Source: Actinoalloteichus caeruleus DSM 43889 (GTDB taxonomy: Bacteria > Actinomycetota > Actinomycetes > Mycobacteriales > Pseudonocardiaceae). From it: a DNA stretch of 64,000 bases. A program made the position numbers and the translations under genes. How positions within the stretch are numbered: position 1 is the stretch's first letter; every line of letters begins with the position of its first letter. The stretch lies in NCBI RefSeq assembly GCF_000429185.2, contig NZ_AUBJ02000001.1, positions 1,550,001 to 1,614,000 of the forward strand, given 5' to 3'. Shown in pieces: positions 54,921 to 64,000 of this stretch. The notes under the pieces were generated by a model. The model was not told where the DNA came from. It worked only from the letters and a program-made list of their open reading frames with translations, and searched no databases.

Positions 54921-56351
54921 ATGAGCCCCCAGAACCGAGGCCGTGCCGTGGTGCTCGGCGGCAGCATGGCTGGCTGCCTGACCGCCCGCGTGCTGGCCGA
55001 GCACTTCACCGAGGTCGTCGTGGTCGACCGGGACACGGTGCTCGGTGTGAAGGGCGCCCGGCGGGGAGCTCCCCACACCCGGCACGCGCACGGCCTCCAC
55101 GCCCGGGGCCACCTGGCGTTGGAGGAGCTGTTCCCCGGCCTGACCGAGGAGCTGGAGGCCACCGGTGTCCCCACCGGGGATCTCGGGGAGATGCGGTGGT
55201 ACTTCGACGCGCGGCGGCTCCGCCCGGCCCACACCGGACTGCTCTCGGTGACCGCGCCGCGCCCGGTGCTGGAGCACCACGTGCGCACCAGGGTGGCCGC
55301 GTTGCCCGAGGTCCGGTTCCGGGAGGGCCAGCAGGCCCAGGGGTTGCTGACGTCCCCGGACCGGAGCCGGGTCGTGGGGGTCCGACTGGTCCCGGCGGCG
55401 GGGGGCGTCGAGGAGGAACTACGGGCGGACCTGGTGGTGGACGCGTCCGGAAGGGGGTCCCGCCTTCCCGTGTGGTTGGAGGAGCTGGGCTACCAGCGTC
55501 CTGAGGAGACGAAGGTGCGGGTCGGCCTGGCCTACACGACGAGGCACTACCGGACCCGCCCCGAGTGGTTCGACGGCGTGCAGTCGATCAACCCGGTGGC
55601 GTCCCCCGCCCACCCCCGAGGTGCCTTCTTCGGCCAGGTGGGGCGCGACGTGTGCGTGCTGTCGCTCACCGGGATGCTCGGGGACCACCCGCCCACCGAG
55701 CCGGGGGCGTTCCTGGAGTTCGCCCGGTCGCTGCCGGTGCCGGAGATCTACGACGCGGTCCGGGACGGTGAGCCGCTCGACGAGCCGGTGTCCTTCCGGT
55801 TCCCGGCCAGCGTGCGGCGCCACTACGAACGGCTGGGTGCCTTCCCCGACGGGCTCCTGGTCACCGGGGACGCGGTGTGCAGCTTCAACCCGGTCTACGG
55901 CCAGGGCATGAGCGTCGCGGCGATCGAGGCGTTGACCCTGCGCGACCACCTCCGGCGGGGCACGCCGCCCTCCCCGGCCGCGGTCATGTCCGACCTGGCC
56001 CGGGTGGTCGACGCCCCGTGGGAGGTGTCCGCCGGCGGGGATCTCGACTTCCCCGGCGTGGAGGGGCGGCGCACCCTGAAGACGCGGCTGGCCAACGCCT
56101 ACATGGCGCGGTTGCAGTACGCGGCGAGCAGGGACCCCGCCGTCACGAACGCCTTCATGCGGGTCGCCGGCCTCGCGGACCCGCCGCAGGCGCTGTTCCG
56201 CCCGAAGACCGTGTTCCGTGTCCTCCGGCACGCGACCCGACGGCCGGCTCCCGGGCTGGCCCGCCCCTCGTCCGCCGCGCCCCCGGCCGACGTCGACCGG
56301 GGCCCCACCCCGGGTGGGGCAGGTCGGGGCGCTCGCCGGAAGACCACCTGA
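54921..56351 (+). CDS. MonCI-like FAD monooxygenase/epoxidase, second paralogue
   Basis: 476 residues from ATG 54921, GAGGAGAGG upstream. Same features as the paralogue at 51706: AVVLGGSMAGCLTARVLAE, RRGAPHTRHAHGLHARGHLALEELFPG, VVDASGRGSRLPVWLEELGY and TGDAVCSFNPVYGQGMSVAAIEAL. The two share long runs of identical residues, so they are duplicates, on opposite strands, around the alcohol dehydrogenase. Likely successive or alternative oxidations of an unsaturated intermediate. It is in an operon with the alcohol dehydrogenase. Confidence 0.87.
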   Translation: MSPQNRGRAVVLGGSMAGCLTARVLAEHFTEVVVVDRDTVLGVKGARRGAPHTRHAHGLHARGHLALEELFPGLTEELEATGVPTGDLGEMRWYFDARRLRPAHTGLLSVTAPRPVLEHHVRTRVAALPEVRFREGQQAQGLLTSPDRSRVVGVRLVPAAGGVEEELRADLVVDASGRGSRLPVWLEELGYQRPEETKVRVGLAYTTRHYRTRPEWFDGVQSINPVASPAHPRGAFFGQVGRDVCVLSLTGMLGDHPPTEPGAFLEFARSLPVPEIYDAVRDGEPLDEPVSFRFPASVRRHYERLGAFPDGLLVTGDAVCSFNPVYGQGMSVAAIEALTLRDHLRRGTPPSPAAVMSDLARVVDAPWEVSAGGDLDFPGVEGRRTLKTRLANAYMARLQYAASRDPAVTNAFMRVAGLADPPQALFRPKTVFRVLRHATRRPAPGLARPSSAAPPADVDRGPTPGGAGRGARRKTT

Positions 56352-56593
56352 CCGGTCCCGTCTCGGCGGGGTGGACGGGGTCCCGTTCCAGGGCGGGGAC
56401 GATGGCCGGTACCCCGGGCGCGACAGGCGGTCGGGGTACCGGGGCATACCCCTGGCCCCGGTTCTCGCTCGTGACGTCGCCGCCACGCCGAGCGCGGCCC
56501 CGGCCCACCTCGAGATCCGGGCGGGCCACCGCCCCCGGGGCGGCACCGGTGGAACGGGTCAGCGGTCCCACCGGCCGCGGGGCGGAGACCCGT

Positions 56594-57514
56594 TCACCGC
56601 TCAGCCGGGGCGCGGCCCGCCTCGGCCAAGGCCGAGACGAGCAGGTCGGCCAGCAGCCGCCCGTGGCGGAAGTCGGGGTCGGGTTCGCGGTCCGGGTCGT
56701 AGATGGTCACGTCCACCCCGACCAGGCGGGGCGAGACGGCCAGGTGTCCCAGGGCGGCGACGAGCTGGTCGAAGGTCAGGCCGCCGGCTTCCGGGCTGTC
56801 GACGGCCGGCATGACGTCGGGGTCGAGGACGTCGGCGTCCACGTGGACCCAGAACCCGGCCAGCTCGGGGCCGTCCACTGTCCTCAGCGCCTCCTCCGCC
56901 GCCCCGACCGGGTCGGCCGCGACGCCCGTCGAGGTGATCACCCGCAGGCCGGCGTCCACCGCGTCCGCGAGGTACTCGTCGTCGGGGCGCACGCCGAGCG
57001 CCACGGTGTCGGCGGGGCGGACGTAGGGGCGGGTGCCGCCCAACTCCGCCAACATCCCGCCACGCCCGGTGGTCAACGCCAGGCTCTCGCCGCCCGCGGC
57101 GCCGACGGCGTCGCTGTTGCCGGGGTGCCGGTAGTCGAGGCCGTCGAAGGACACCAGGCCGAACCGGCCGCGCCCACGCAGGTGCGCGCCGATCCCCACG
57201 AGGATGGAGCAGTCACCGCCGAGCACCAGCGGGAGTTCGCCCCGGTCCGCGATCCGGTCGAGCCTGGCGGCGAGCCGCAGCGAGTGCTCGGCGATCGCAG
57301 CCTCGTTGCGCACGGTGCCGGGTGTCCAGTCCGGGCGGTAGCGCCCGGGGGTGACCACGCCGGCGTCCACGGCGTCGAGCGCGGTCACCAGCCCCGCGTC
57401 CCGCAGCACCCCGGGTGCCTTGCCGCAGCCGGGCACCACGCCGTCCTCCGGAGGTCGCAGCCCGAGGTTGGAGGGTGCGTCGAGCACCGCGATGGTTCGA
57501 ACACGTCCTGCCAT
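56594..57514 (-). CDS. Arginase/ureohydrolase-fold protein with altered metal site
   Basis: 306 residues from ATG 57514 (GGAGGAATG upstream). The arginase fold is clear: LPLVLGGDCSILVGIG near residue 97, SFDGLDYRHPG near 122, and HVDADVLDPDVMPAVDSPEAGGL near 225. In Mn2+ ureohydrolases these read GGDH, DAHxD and DxDxxDP. Here GGDH is GGDC (also known in some family members), the DAHxD motif is DGLDY, missing its His and with a shifted Asp, while DxDxxDP is intact. The enzyme may bind one metal differently or have another reaction. It lies next to a hydrolase gene on the same strand, beyond the flavoproteins. Confidence 0.85.
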   Translation of the reverse strand: MAGRVRTIAVLDAPSNLGLRPPEDGVVPGCGKAPGVLRDAGLVTALDAVDAGVVTPGRYRPDWTPGTVRNEAAIAEHSLRLAARLDRIADRGELPLVLGGDCSILVGIGAHLRGRGRFGLVSFDGLDYRHPGNSDAVGAAGGESLALTTGRGGMLAELGGTRPYVRPADTVALGVRPDDEYLADAVDAGLRVITSTGVAADPVGAAEEALRTVDGPELAGFWVHVDADVLDPDVMPAVDSPEAGGLTFDQLVAALGHLAVSPRLVGVDVTIYDPDREPDPDFRHGRLLADLLVSALAEAGRAPAER

Positions 57515-57624
57515 GTCATTCCTCCATTCGGCGCCCGGCACACCGCCGGGTCGGTCGTCGGTCACGCCCTGCCCGCGGCGCCACGGATCGCGCTCGGCCA
57601 GAGCGGGGTTCGTCGGCGCTCCGC

Positions 57625-58398
57625 TCAGTCCCGGGGTTCCGGGCCGGGTGGGTGCCCGCCGTCGGTGGGGATGCCGAAGGTCTCGCGGATCACGGTGGCG
57701 AGGACCGCCGGTCGGGTGAAGGGAATGTCGTGCCCCGCGCCCTCGACGGTGCGCGGGCCGTCGCCCTGGACCTGGTCGGCCGTGAGCCGGGCGGATTCCC
57801 GCATGAGCCGGCGTTCCTTCTCCCCCACCAGCACCGCGACGGGGGTGGACACCGTGGACCAGGCGGAGGGGAGGGTGAAGCGGATGTTCTCGCCGACGCT
57901 CGCCACCAGCGTCTCCCTGGTCGTCGCGGCGCTGTCCCGGACGTAGTCGGGCATCAGGTCGGCGGGGATGGCGAGCTGCCTGGCCTGGGCTCGGGCGAAC
58001 CACGCCCGCCGGGCCAACGGGGCGGTCGCCGACACCAGCGCCAGCGTGGTCCCGGGCAGCGGGGCGGGTGTGGTCTCCGCGCTGACGACGACGGTGCCGA
58101 GCACGAGGTCGGGGTGGTGCGAGGCGAGCAGGATGGCCAGCTGGGCGCCGAGCGAGAACCCCACGACGTGGGCCCCCCGGGGCGCGGTGCGCCTGATCAG
58201 GTCCGCCAGTTCGGCGACGGTCTCCTGGTGGGAGACGTAGGGGCGGTGGGCGCTGCGGCCGAATCCGGGCAGGTCAGGGACGATCGCGGTGAGGTCCCGC
58301 CCGAGGTGTTCGAGTAGCGGTCGCCACATCCAACCGCTGACGCCCGCGCCGTGTAACAGCAGGACCGGGTCTCCGCTACCGAACGTGTCGCTGTGCAT
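57625..58398 (-). CDS. Alpha/beta hydrolase
   Basis: 257 residues from ATG 58398, AAGGACGACACC upstream. Oxyanion loop LLHGAGVSGWMWRPL near residue 14, nucleophile elbow GFSLGA near 99 (Ser), Asp near 205 and catalytic His in EGAGHDIPFT near 229. Similar to small esterases/lactonases and peroxidase-like hydrolases of actinomycetes. It precedes the arginase-like gene by 110 bases on the same strand. Substrate unknown. Confidence 0.88.
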   Translation of the reverse strand: MHSDTFGSGDPVLLLHGAGVSGWMWRPLLEHLGRDLTAIVPDLPGFGRSAHRPYVSHQETVAELADLIRRTAPRGAHVVGFSLGAQLAILLASHHPDLVLGTVVVSAETTPAPLPGTTLALVSATAPLARRAWFARAQARQLAIPADLMPDYVRDSAATTRETLVASVGENIRFTLPSAWSTVSTPVAVLVGEKERRLMRESARLTADQVQGDGPRTVEGAGHDIPFTRPAVLATVIRETFGIPTDGGHPPGPEPRD

Positions 58399-58982
58399 GG
58401 TGTCGTCCTTCGTGGCCGGGTCGGCCGTGGGAGTGGCACCACCCGCGTCAGGCGGGGGTGGATGGCCGGGCGCGGGTGGTGGGGCTGGTCGCCGTCACGT
58501 CGGCCCGGCGGGTGGAGGGCCGTCTGGGGAGCGCGCCACGTGGGGAGGCGAGAGGGCGTCGGGCGGTCCGCTCCGCTCCTCGATCCGTGATGTCCGGGGC
58601 CGCGGCGTGCTGCCAGGCGGTCGGCGCGCCGGGGAGGACCAGGGGTACGCACGCTGCGACGAACCTCCGCGTCCCGACCCGTCGTGACGACCGGAGTCTA
58701 TCGGCGACCGCAGGTCCGATCGGCGTTTTCCACGAACTTGACGGAGCACAGTGGACGTCGGAGCGTTCCGCCGGGACGGCCGGGTGCGGCGCAAGGCGGC
58801 ACCCGGTACCCAGGCGCACCCGCTCGGGCGGTGGCCGACGGGCGCCGTCGTGTCCGAGGGGCCGCGCCGGCGGCGCAGCACCGGCAACGGCCCGTCGGAC
58901 GACTCCGTTCACCCGAGGTCAGCGCGCCGCCGCCGGGGCGGGCGGCACGCGGTGCCAGGGAAGGCCGGGTGGCCGCACCCGG
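58399..58982. other. Intergenic region, tandem minus-strand genes
   Basis: About 580 bases between the Lrp regulator stop and the hydrolase start. No gene is supported; it should contain the hydrolase promoter. Confidence 0.45.
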
Positions 58983-59459
58983 TCACGTGCCCGCCGGCCC
59001 CGCTCCACCTCGCCCGCCGGGCACGTCGGCCTTGATCGTCTTCATCGGGAATCGGGACTGGAGCTTCGCCAGCCCGGGGACGGCCATCAGGCGCTGGGTC
59101 AGGAACCGCTCGTAGGTCGCGAGGTCCGCCACCGCGACGACCGCGTGGTAGTCGGGCGCACCGAACATCCGGCGTGCCTCCACCACCTCGTCGAAGGACA
59201 CCAGCGCGGCCTCGAACCGTTCGAGGGTGGCGCGGGCCTGGTCGGTGAGTTCGAGGTCGACCAGGACCTCGAAGGCCCGGTCCAGGGCGTGGGGGGCGAT
59301 GCGGGCGTGGTAACCGAGGATGACGCCCTCGTCCTCCAGCCGCCTGACCCGGCGCAGGCACGGCGAGGGGGTGAGCCCGACGCGGTCGGCGATCTCGGTG
59401 TTGGCGAGACGGCAGTCCCGGCGCAGGTGGTCGATGATGGCGCGGTCGGTGCGATCCAC
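58983..59459 (-). CDS. Lrp/AsnC-family transcriptional regulator
   Basis: 158 residues from GTG 59459. N-terminal helix-turn-helix (DRTDRAIIDHLRRDCRLANT, then IADRVGLTPSPCLRRVRRLE) and a C-terminal RAM domain (residues 70-145). Lrp regulators sense amino acids. It is divergent from the dialkylglycine-decarboxylase-like gene 108 bases away, so it probably controls that gene in response to its amino-acid substrate. Confidence 0.93.
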   Translation of the reverse strand: MDRTDRAIIDHLRRDCRLANTEIADRVGLTPSPCLRRVRRLEDEGVILGYHARIAPHALDRAFEVLVDLELTDQARATLERFEAALVSFDEVVEARRMFGAPDYHAVVAVADLATYERFLTQRLMAVPGLAKLQSRFPMKTIKADVPGGRGGAGPAGT

Positions 59460-59527
59460 GCACTGAGTGTGCCCCGATACCCCCGTTCACGGGCAACATC
59501 CGCAATCGGCTGCCGCCACGTCTGTCC

Positions 59528-60913
<1,386 letters not shown>

Positions 60914-60975
60914 GGGGCGGACGACGTCCGAGCCCGGGCGGGACGTCGGGTCGCACCGTGGTGGCGCCAGCCCCC

Positions 60976-60998
60976 GCCAGGACCTCGGAGGTCCTGGC
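60976..60998 (+). terminator. Terminator hairpin of the aminotransferase gene
   Basis: Ten-base stem GCCAGGACCT/AGGTCCTGGC with a three-base loop, 63 bases past the stop. The remaining gap to 61270 is GC-rich and otherwise empty. Confidence 0.7.
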
Positions 60999-61257
60999 CG
61001 GCCCGGGTGGCGGTGACCGATCGGGCGGAGCCGGGCCGGTGGCACCAGGGCTGGTGCCGCTCCGGGGGCTCCCCGGGCTGGGCGATGGTGTCCCACCGGC
61101 ACCGGGGAGCGGGCCGCGGTGCCCCGGTGGGAGCGGACCGGCGGCCACCGGGAGTCCCCGCGGGGGCGGAGCGCGGGGCGCCGGCCGCGTTCGCCGCCGA
61201 GTCGGCCCGCCTGGTGGGCGGGCATCGACTGGAGTACCGGCAGCCGCCGTCCGCCGC

Positions 61258-61263
61258 TAGGTT
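61258..61263 (+). promoter_or_regulatory. -10 box TAGGTT for a leaderless transcript
   Basis: TAGGTT ends seven bases before ATG 61271 and no ribosome binding site is present, the same arrangement as at 10899. The transcript probably starts at the ATG. Confidence 0.55.
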
Positions 61264-61270
61264 GATCGGC

Positions 61271-62050
61271 ATGACCTCAACGGCGGAGAAGGCCACCCTG
61301 CTCCAGGAGCTGCACGCGGCACCGGAGCCGCTGCTCGTCGTCAACGTGTGGGATGCGATCACGGCGAAGGTCGTCGCCGAGATCCCGGGAACACGGGCGC
61401 TGGCCACCGCGAGCCACGGCATCGCCGCCTCGCGCGGCTACCCCGACGGGGAACGCATCCCGCGCGACGAGATGATCGCCGAGGTGGCGCTGATCGTGCG
61501 CGCGGCGGGTGACCTACCCGTGACCGCCGACCTCGAGGCCGGCTACGGCGACCCGGGTGGCACGATCGCCCGCGCGATCGAGGTGGGGGCCGTCGGCGCC
61601 AACCTCGAGGACCAGATGAAGCCGTTGGCGGAGTCGGTGGGGGCGGTCGAGGCCGCGGTGGCCGCCGCCGAGGCCGCCGGGGTCGACTTCGTGCTCAACG
61701 CGCGCACCGACGCGTTCCTCAAGGCTGGGGACCGCGATCCCGAGGAGGTGCTCGCGGACGCGATCGCCCGGGGCCGGGCCTACCTCGACGCCGGCGCGTC
61801 GAACGTCTTCGTGCCGGGGAGGCTCGACGTCGACCAGGTCACCCGGCTGGTGTCCGAGCTGGGCGAGCGCAAGGTCAACCTGATCGGCGTTCCCGGTTCG
61901 ATCTCGCTGGAGGTGGCGCGGGAACTCGGGGTCAGCCGGGTGTCCTACGGACCGTGGAGCCAGAACGTCGCCCTGACCGCGCTGGCCGAGCTCGTCGAGG
62001 ACGTCCACGCCGGTGGTGGGCTGCCGGCGGGCACCCGCACGTTGAACTGA
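61271..62050 (+). CDS. Isocitrate lyase/PEP-mutase superfamily enzyme
   Basis: 259 residues from ATG 61271, leaderless. (Beta-alpha)8 barrel: LLVVNVWDAITAKVV near 20, ATASHGIAASRGYPDG near 44, LPVTADLEAGYGDP near 82 (metal-binding DLE), ANLEDQMKP near 108 and VLNARTDAFL near 140. Lack of the KKCGH catalytic loop of isocitrate lyase suggests an oxaloacetate decarboxylase or carboxyPEP-mutase-like activity. Probably a metabolic gene outside the cluster. Confidence 0.87.
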   Translation: MTSTAEKATLLQELHAAPEPLLVVNVWDAITAKVVAEIPGTRALATASHGIAASRGYPDGERIPRDEMIAEVALIVRAAGDLPVTADLEAGYGDPGGTIARAIEVGAVGANLEDQMKPLAESVGAVEAAVAAAEAAGVDFVLNARTDAFLKAGDRDPEEVLADAIARGRAYLDAGASNVFVPGRLDVDQVTRLVSELGERKVNLIGVPGSISLEVARELGVSRVSYGPWSQNVALTALAELVEDVHAGGGLPAGTRTLN

Positions 62051-62295
62051 CCGACCGGCTGGGACACCCCGCCAGCCCCGGCGGCGGCCACTCCCCCGAG
62101 AGCCGCACCACCGGGTGGCGGGGTCCGGGCACCCGTTCGACGCGGATCGATGAGGAGAGGTCCGCCGCGTGGGGAAGGGCGGCCGCCGTGGCGACCGCCC
62201 TCCGTGGGACGCCTGGCCCGCTCCGGCGCGCACGGGAGGTCAGGCCTGGCGCCCCCGCCGGGGTGCGCACGGGACGCCGAACCGGTCGCGAGTGC

Positions 62296-63063
62296 TCAGC
62301 TCCGGGCGGCGCGGTCGAACAGGCGTGCCGTGAGCAACGTCGCCCCGACGCCCAGGCCCACGAGCCAGAGCAGCGAGTGGGTGAGGGTGGTCGAGTCCGG
62401 AGCGCTGGTGGCGAGCCCGCGCAGCGCCTCGATGACGAGGGTGACGGGCTGGTGCTCGGCGAAGCCGCGCAGGAACCCGGGCAGGTTGTCGGCCGGCATG
62501 AACGCGGTGGACAGGTAGGGCAGGAACAGCGCGATGAAGCTGAACATGCCCGCCGACTCCACGGACTTCGACGCCAGCCCCCAGGCGGCGGCGATCAGCG
62601 TGAACACGAGGACGTAGGCCGCGAGCAGACCCACGATGCCCAGCCACTCCAGCGGGGTGGCGGTCGGCCGGAAACCCATGGCGACCGCGACGAGCAGCAC
62701 GATCACGATGGAGGCCAGGTTGCGCAGCACGCTGGCGAGGACGTGTCCGAAGATGACGCCGGACGCCCGGACCGGCATGGTGCGCAGCCGCTGGACGAAG
62801 CCCTTGGAGACGTCGGTGTGGATGGACGTCGCGGTCAGGGCGGCACCGAAACCGGCGCACAACAACATCACGCCCGGGGTCACGTAGTCGGCGTAGGAGC
62901 CGCCCACGGTGGAGTCCAGGGCGGAACCGAACACGGTGACGAACAGCAGCATGATCGCCACCGGTGCGACGACGGCGGTGACCAGGCTGTCGAGGTTGCG
63001 TAGCGAGTGGGTGATGCTGCGCTTGGCGAAGACCAGCTCGGCGGGGAGCGTGGCGGTGCTCAT
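62296..63063 (-). CDS. ABC-2 type exporter permease (DrrB-like)
   Basis: 255 residues from ATG 63063, overlapping the ATPase stop by four bases (ATGA). Six hydrophobic segments are visible, with the ABC-2 motif around TPGVMLLCAGFGAALTATSI and QRLRTMPVRASGVIFGHVLA near 90-112. Forms a two-gene exporter with the ATPase. Such pumps confer self-resistance to anthracyclines and similar drugs, but they are frequent in actinomycetes, so its link with the cluster is open. Confidence 0.92.
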   Translation of the reverse strand: MSTATLPAELVFAKRSITHSLRNLDSLVTAVVAPVAIMLLFVTVFGSALDSTVGGSYADYVTPGVMLLCAGFGAALTATSIHTDVSKGFVQRLRTMPVRASGVIFGHVLASVLRNLASIVIVLLVAVAMGFRPTATPLEWLGIVGLLAAYVLVFTLIAAAWGLASKSVESAGMFSFIALFLPYLSTAFMPADNLPGFLRGFAEHQPVTLVIEALRGLATSAPDSTTLTHSLLWLVGLGVGATLLTARLFDRAARS

Positions 63064-64000
63064 CGGGCGGGTTCCTTGTCGGTCGGTGCCGTCGCGGTGC
63101 TGTGGCCGGTCAGGGCGAGGAAGGCGTCGTCGAGGGTGGGGTTCTGGACGGTGAGGGTGCGGACGTGGCGCCCCTCGGAGTGCAGGCGGTTGAGCAGGAG
63201 GCGGACCCGCTCGGGGTTGCCGTCGGTGACGGACCGGATGACGGCCCCGTCGTCGAGGACGAGTTCGACGGTCTCCCGCCCGACCCGCTTCTTGAGCTCC
63301 GCCGCCGTGCCCGAGGCGACGATCGCCCCGCCGTCGAGCACGGCGATGCGGTCGGCGAGGACGTCGGCCTCCTCCAGGTACTGGGTGGTGAGGATGATGG
63401 TCCGCCCGCCGCGCGCGAGCCGGGTGACCACGTTCCACAGCGCCGCCCGGCTCCGGGTGTCCATCCCGGTGGTCGGTTCGTCGAGGAAGATCAGCGGCGG
63501 GGAGGCGACCAGGCTGGCCGCCAGGTCCAGGCGGCGGCGCATCCCTCCCGAGTAGTGGCCGACGCGGCGGTGGGCCGCCGCGGTGAGGTCGAACTCCTCG
63601 AGGAGCTCGTCCGCGCGTCGGAGCGCCTCGGACTTCCCGAGCCGGAGCAGGCGCCCGACCATCACCAGGTTCTCCCGGCCGGTCAGCTCCTCGTCGACCG
63701 ACGCGTACTGCCCGGTGACGCTGATGAGTTCGCGCACCCTGGCCCGATCGCGGACGACGTCGTGCCCGAGGAGCCGGGCGGTCCCCCCGTCGGCCCGGAC
63801 CAGGGTGGTGAGGATGCGGATCAGGGTGGTCTTGCCGGCGCCGTTGGGGCCCAGGAGTGCGAGGACCCGCCCCTCCGGGACGTCGAAGGTCACGTCCCGG
63901 AGGACCTCGCGGTCGCCGTAGCGCTTGCGGATCCCGGAGACCGCGAGAGCCGACTTGTCGGCGGTCGGGCGATCTACGAATGGTGGTGTGAGCTGGGGTG
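63060..64000 (-). CDS. ABC exporter ATPase (DrrA-like), 5' end cut by window
   Basis: At least 313 codons; the frame is open to the right window edge. GTG 63893 is the first in-window start, but the preceding codons read AVSGIRKRYGDREVLRDV, the usual ABC N-terminus, so the true start is beyond 64000. Walker A GPNGAGKTTL, signature HYSGGMRRRLD and Walker B LIFLDEPTTGMD are intact, followed by the DrrA-type C-terminal extension with TVQNPTLDDAFLALTG. Powers the permease at 62296. Substrate unknown. Confidence 0.92.
   Translation of the reverse strand, partial: PQLTPPFVDRPTADKSALAVSGIRKRYGDREVLRDVTFDVPEGRVLALLGPNGAGKTTLIRILTTLVRADGGTARLLGHDVVRDRARVRELISVTGQYASVDEELTGRENLVMVGRLLRLGKSEALRRADELLEEFDLTAAAHRRVGHYSGGMRRRLDLAASLVASPPLIFLDEPTTGMDTRSRAALWNVVTRLARGGRTIILTTQYLEEADVLADRIAVLDGGAIVASGTAAELKKRVGRETVELVLDDGAVIRSVTDGNPERVRLLLNRLHSEGRHVRTLTVQNPTLDDAFLALTGHSTATAPTDKEPAR

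Overview
The window is very GC-rich actinomycete DNA: third codon positions are almost all G or C, GTG and TTG starts occur, several promoters carry TAGnnT -10 boxes, and leucine TTA appears only once in a recognised gene. Scaffolds and protein families fit a Pseudonocardiales- or Streptomyces-like bacterium; the genus cannot be named from sequence alone. Most of the window is a secondary-metabolite cluster with no transposase, tRNA, rRNA or CRISPR array.

Left part (1-21 kb): an incomplete membrane-anchored protein, a catalytically degraded SDR, a secreted epoxide-hydrolase-type enzyme, an AraC regulator, a flavin monooxygenase next to an SgcJ/EcaC-family protein, then sugar genes (sugar C-methyltransferase, DegT-type sugar aminotransferase, UDP-glucose dehydrogenase), a class III aminotransferase, a P450, an AlkD-type DNA glycosylase and an ArsR-SRPBCC-VOC operon. 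Middle (21-38 kb): an aromatic acid cassette (methyltransferase, 6-methylsalicylate-synthase-type iterative PKS, aryl-acid ligase), then hydrolase, MFS exporter, glycosyltransferase, P450, lipoprotein, UDP-glucuronate decarboxylase-like epimerase and catechol-type O-methyltransferase. Right-middle (39-51 kb): a TIM-barrel protein, a P450 and a full beta-tyrosine cassette (HpaB-type hydroxylase, condensation enzyme, FAD halogenase, MIO tyrosine aminomutase, adenylation enzyme, free-standing carrier protein), then a small secreted beta-rich protein. Right end (51-64 kb): two MonCI-like flavoprotein epoxidase paralogues flanking an alcohol dehydrogenase, then an arginase-like protein, a hydrolase, an Lrp regulator divergent from a dialkylglycine-decarboxylase-like enzyme, a PEP-mutase-family enzyme and a DrrAB-type ABC exporter cut by the window edge.

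Together the genes encode three appendages typical of nine-membered enediynes such as maduropeptin and C-1027: a halogenated, hydroxylated, O-methylated beta-tyrosine unit on a carrier protein; a methylated salicylate-type acid activated for ester or amide transfer; and a C-methylated aminopentose made from UDP-glucose through UDP-glucuronate and UDP-xylose. The condensation enzyme, the ligase and the glycosyltransferase would attach them to a core. No enediyne PKS (PKSE) or its E-series partners is in the window, so the core genes are either just outside it or replaced by something else. That the product is a maduropeptin-like enediyne is inference from gene content, not shown here.
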